Part shown: positions 50,441 through 51,351 of the stretch, one piece after another
Numbering within the stretch: position 1 is the first letter of the stretch
How the letters are laid out: every line of letters starts with the position of its first letter
Source: Sphingomonadales bacterium
GTDB taxonomy: Bacteria; Pseudomonadota; Alphaproteobacteria; Sphingomonadales; Sphingomonadaceae
Reading direction: 5' to 3'
NCBI GenBank assembly: GCA_028868535.1
Contig: JAGWUH010000028.1
Coordinates: forward strand, 1-51,351
DNA: 51,351 nucleotides
The notes under the pieces: model-generated
Told to the model about the DNA's origin: nothing
Seen by the model: only the letters and a program-made list of their open reading frames with translations
The model's database searches: none
Made by a program: the position numbers and the translations under genes

Positions 50441-50989
50441 GTGGACGAACTGGCCGAACTGCGGGCGACGGTGCGCTATCTGAAGGACCGGCAGGACATC
50501 CTCGACGTGATCGTGCGCGAATCGCGCGGGCGCGACCGGCATGATGCCGAGCTGACCGCGAGCTGCTACTGGCCCGAGGGCGCGGACGAGCACGGACCGG
50601 TGCCGTTCGCGGCGACCAACTACCCCGAGATCGCCAACAAGGGCCATGCCGCGGCGTTCGCGATGAACCAGCACAACCTGGCGAACCATTCGTGCGAGAT
50701 CGACGGGGATACCGCGTATTGCGAGACGTACGTCGTGGGGACGCTGCTGTCGCACGACGGCATGACCTGCACGATGGCGGCGGGGCGCTACATGGACCAA
50801 CTGGAGAGACGCGATGGCGAGTGGCGCATCCTGTGGCGGCGTTCCACCGTCGAGGCGGCGATCCAGGGCGACGCGAGCTGGCTCCAGACGCCGCCGGTCA
50901 AGGGCTTCCTGAAGGGAACCCGGGACCGCGAGGACCTTTCGTATCAGCGGCCGTACGAGATCGGGGGAGCGGGGGCGCGGTGGGGCTAG
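50441..50989 (+). CDS. SnoaL-like (NTF2-fold) protein
   Basis: The 182-residue protein has an N-terminal coiled helix DELAELRATVRYLKDRQDILDVIV, then RHDAELTASCYWPEGADEHG and MAAGRYMDQLERRDGEWRILWRRSTVEAA. This is the layout of SnoaL_4-type dehydratase/isomerase-like proteins. The GTG at 50441 has GGGAG eight bases upstream; an earlier GTG at 50417 would add eight residues. It stands alone downstream of strong palindromes and probably responds to the TetR protein encoded just upstream. Substrate unknown. Confidence 0.82.
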   Translation: MDELAELRATVRYLKDRQDILDVIVRESRGRDRHDAELTASCYWPEGADEHGPVPFAATNYPEIANKGHAAAFAMNQHNLANHSCEIDGDTAYCETYVVGTLLSHDGMTCTMAAGRYMDQLERRDGEWRILWRRSTVEAAIQGDASWLQTPPVKGFLKGTRDREDLSYQRPYEIGGAGARWG

Positions 50990-51027
50990 TCAAAATCGCC
51001 CGGTCATAATCGCCTGTTGATTTTGAC
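50989..51027. repeat. Inverted repeat with internal tandem repeat at the end of the SnoaL-like gene
   Basis: GTCAAAATC (50989-50997) and GATTTTGAC (51019-51027) are perfect 9-bp arms. The segment also holds a near direct repeat: GTCAAAATCGCC then GTCATAATCGCC 14 bases later. The left arm begins on the last base of the stop codon. It may be a terminator-like hairpin or a decayed element end. Confidence 0.55.
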
Positions 51028-51051
51028 CGCTGCCAGACTCCGCCAGTTCCG

Positions 51052-51072
51052 ATTGCCGCGACCAGCGGCAAT
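51052..51072. repeat. Inverted repeat ATTGCCGC-N5-GCGGCAAT
   Basis: Perfect 8-bp arms flank GACCA, 25 bases after the previous inverted repeat. No T-run is attached. Role unknown; it is part of a cluster of palindromes around the SnoaL-like gene. Confidence 0.5.
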
Positions 51073-51274
51073 TCTGCGTGGAGCGTGCCTGTAGCGATAC
51101 GGCACGCGGACATGGAAATCCGGCCGCTGGCGAATGCGGCGTAACGCCGGGGGAAAACGCGGGCGACTTCAGGCCGGTGTCGGGGCGTCCTGCCTGGCGG
51201 ATGGGGGCTTGAGGGACCGATCCATCCGCACGTTGGTGCGGGACAGCTGGAACTGCTTCTTCGCGACCGGCTGG

Positions 51275-51349
51275 CTAGTGTTCACGCATCACAACCAGCT
51301 CGACCCAACGGTCAAGGGGCCTCTCGACCCAGCGAAGCGGAGCGGCGCG
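51275..51349 (-). CDS. Possible C-terminal end of a gene entering from the right
   Basis: One minus-strand frame is open from the window edge to a TAG at 51277-51275 and would encode a tail ending in WVELVVMREH. It is too short to judge coding character or family. Other frames here close quickly. Confidence 0.2.
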   Translation of the reverse strand, partial: RAAPLRWVERPLDRWVELVVMREH

Positions 51350-51351
51350 GC

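Larger units (their letters stand above)
50990..51351. other. Terminal non-coding stretch
   Basis: No convincing complete gene is seen on either strand in these 362 bases. It holds the inverted repeat at 50989-51027 and a perfect palindrome with arms ATTGCCGC/GCGGCAAT at 51052-51072. At the right edge there is a possible 24-codon gene tail on the minus strand (51275-51349). No tRNA or transposase remnant could be recognised. Confidence 0.6.

Noticed and set aside
51275..51349. Naming a product for the right-edge frame
   Set aside because: Only 24 codons are visible and two competing frames are partly open, so a family call would be invention.
1..51351. CRISPR arrays, tRNA/rRNA genes, insertion sequences
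   Set aside because: No regularly spaced repeats, no transposase or integrase motifs and no tRNA-like cloverleaf were recognised by eye. A tRNAscan and IS search would be needed to be certain about small elements.

Overview
The window is GC-rich (about two thirds or more G+C), densely packed DNA from what looks like an alphaproteobacterium of the Sphingomonadales (Novosphingobium/Sphingobium-like). The basis is the family mix: SDRs, DUF1214, sulfotransferases, VOC proteins, DUF1501/DUF1800, a fused CysNC followed by CysQ, and a hairpin repeat of a type I associate with sphingomonads. I see no rRNA, tRNA, CRISPR array, transposase or integrase. The genus is an inference.

Layout. (1) 39-7389, minus: an eight-gene operon (VOC, DUF1214, SDR, sulfotransferase, zinc dehydrogenase, Gfo/Idh, carboxymuconolactone-decarboxylase family, second DUF1214). 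It is divergent from a TetR gene plus a TauD-type dioxygenase, with two GATAG...CTATC operators between. (2) 8988-13822: a leaderless type-1 periplasmic-binding-like protein on minus, facing a plus-strand malonyl-CoA-synthetase-like ligase and enoyl-CoA hydratase. A cytochrome P450 follows, with its own promoter and a palindrome on the -10 box. (3) 13827-16510, minus: an exported DUF1501/DUF1800 pair. (4) 16603-23936, minus: a second catabolic operon (DapB-like reductase, amidohydrolase, SnoaL-like protein, sugar-isomerase-like protein, MFS transporter, SDR). The genes at its head are cofC and an F420:NADPH oxidoreductase. (5) 24061-28153, plus: cofE-cofD-fbiC with overlapping cistrons. Regions 4 and 5 together hold the coenzyme F420 pathway from the deazaflavin core to the glutamylated cofactor, plus the enzyme that reduces it. 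(6) 28154-34480: PilZ, VOC, sulfotransferase and AraC on minus, then SDR, zinc dehydrogenase and an alkylsulfatase-like MBL protein on plus. (7) 34499-39449: a LuxR-type regulator divergent from cysD-cysNC-cysQ (APS/PAPS synthesis and PAP removal). (8) 39538-47066: TetR, acrylyl-CoA-reductase-like acuI, MaoC-like hydratase, acyl-CoA ligase, cupin, MarR and a DHA2 efflux pump. (9) 47210-50989: SDR, aldehyde dehydrogenase, TetR and a SnoaL-like gene behind an AT-rich, palindrome-rich control region. The last ~360 bases show no convincing gene.

The main point of interest is the F420 locus. F420 is classically actinobacterial/archaeal and patchy in Proteobacteria. Here its genes are split around one 124-bp divergent promoter, and the oxidoreductase and cofC form the promoter-proximal end of a catabolic operon. 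No enzyme of a known F420-dependent fold is in the window, so the client is either elsewhere or an unrecognised neighbour. A second theme is sulfur: two PAPS-dependent sulfotransferases, a PAPS-supply operon and a sulfatase-like MBL protein with altered metal ligands lie within 36 kb. Many regulators (three TetR, one each of AraC, LuxR and MarR) and clear palindromes suggest separately induced modules.
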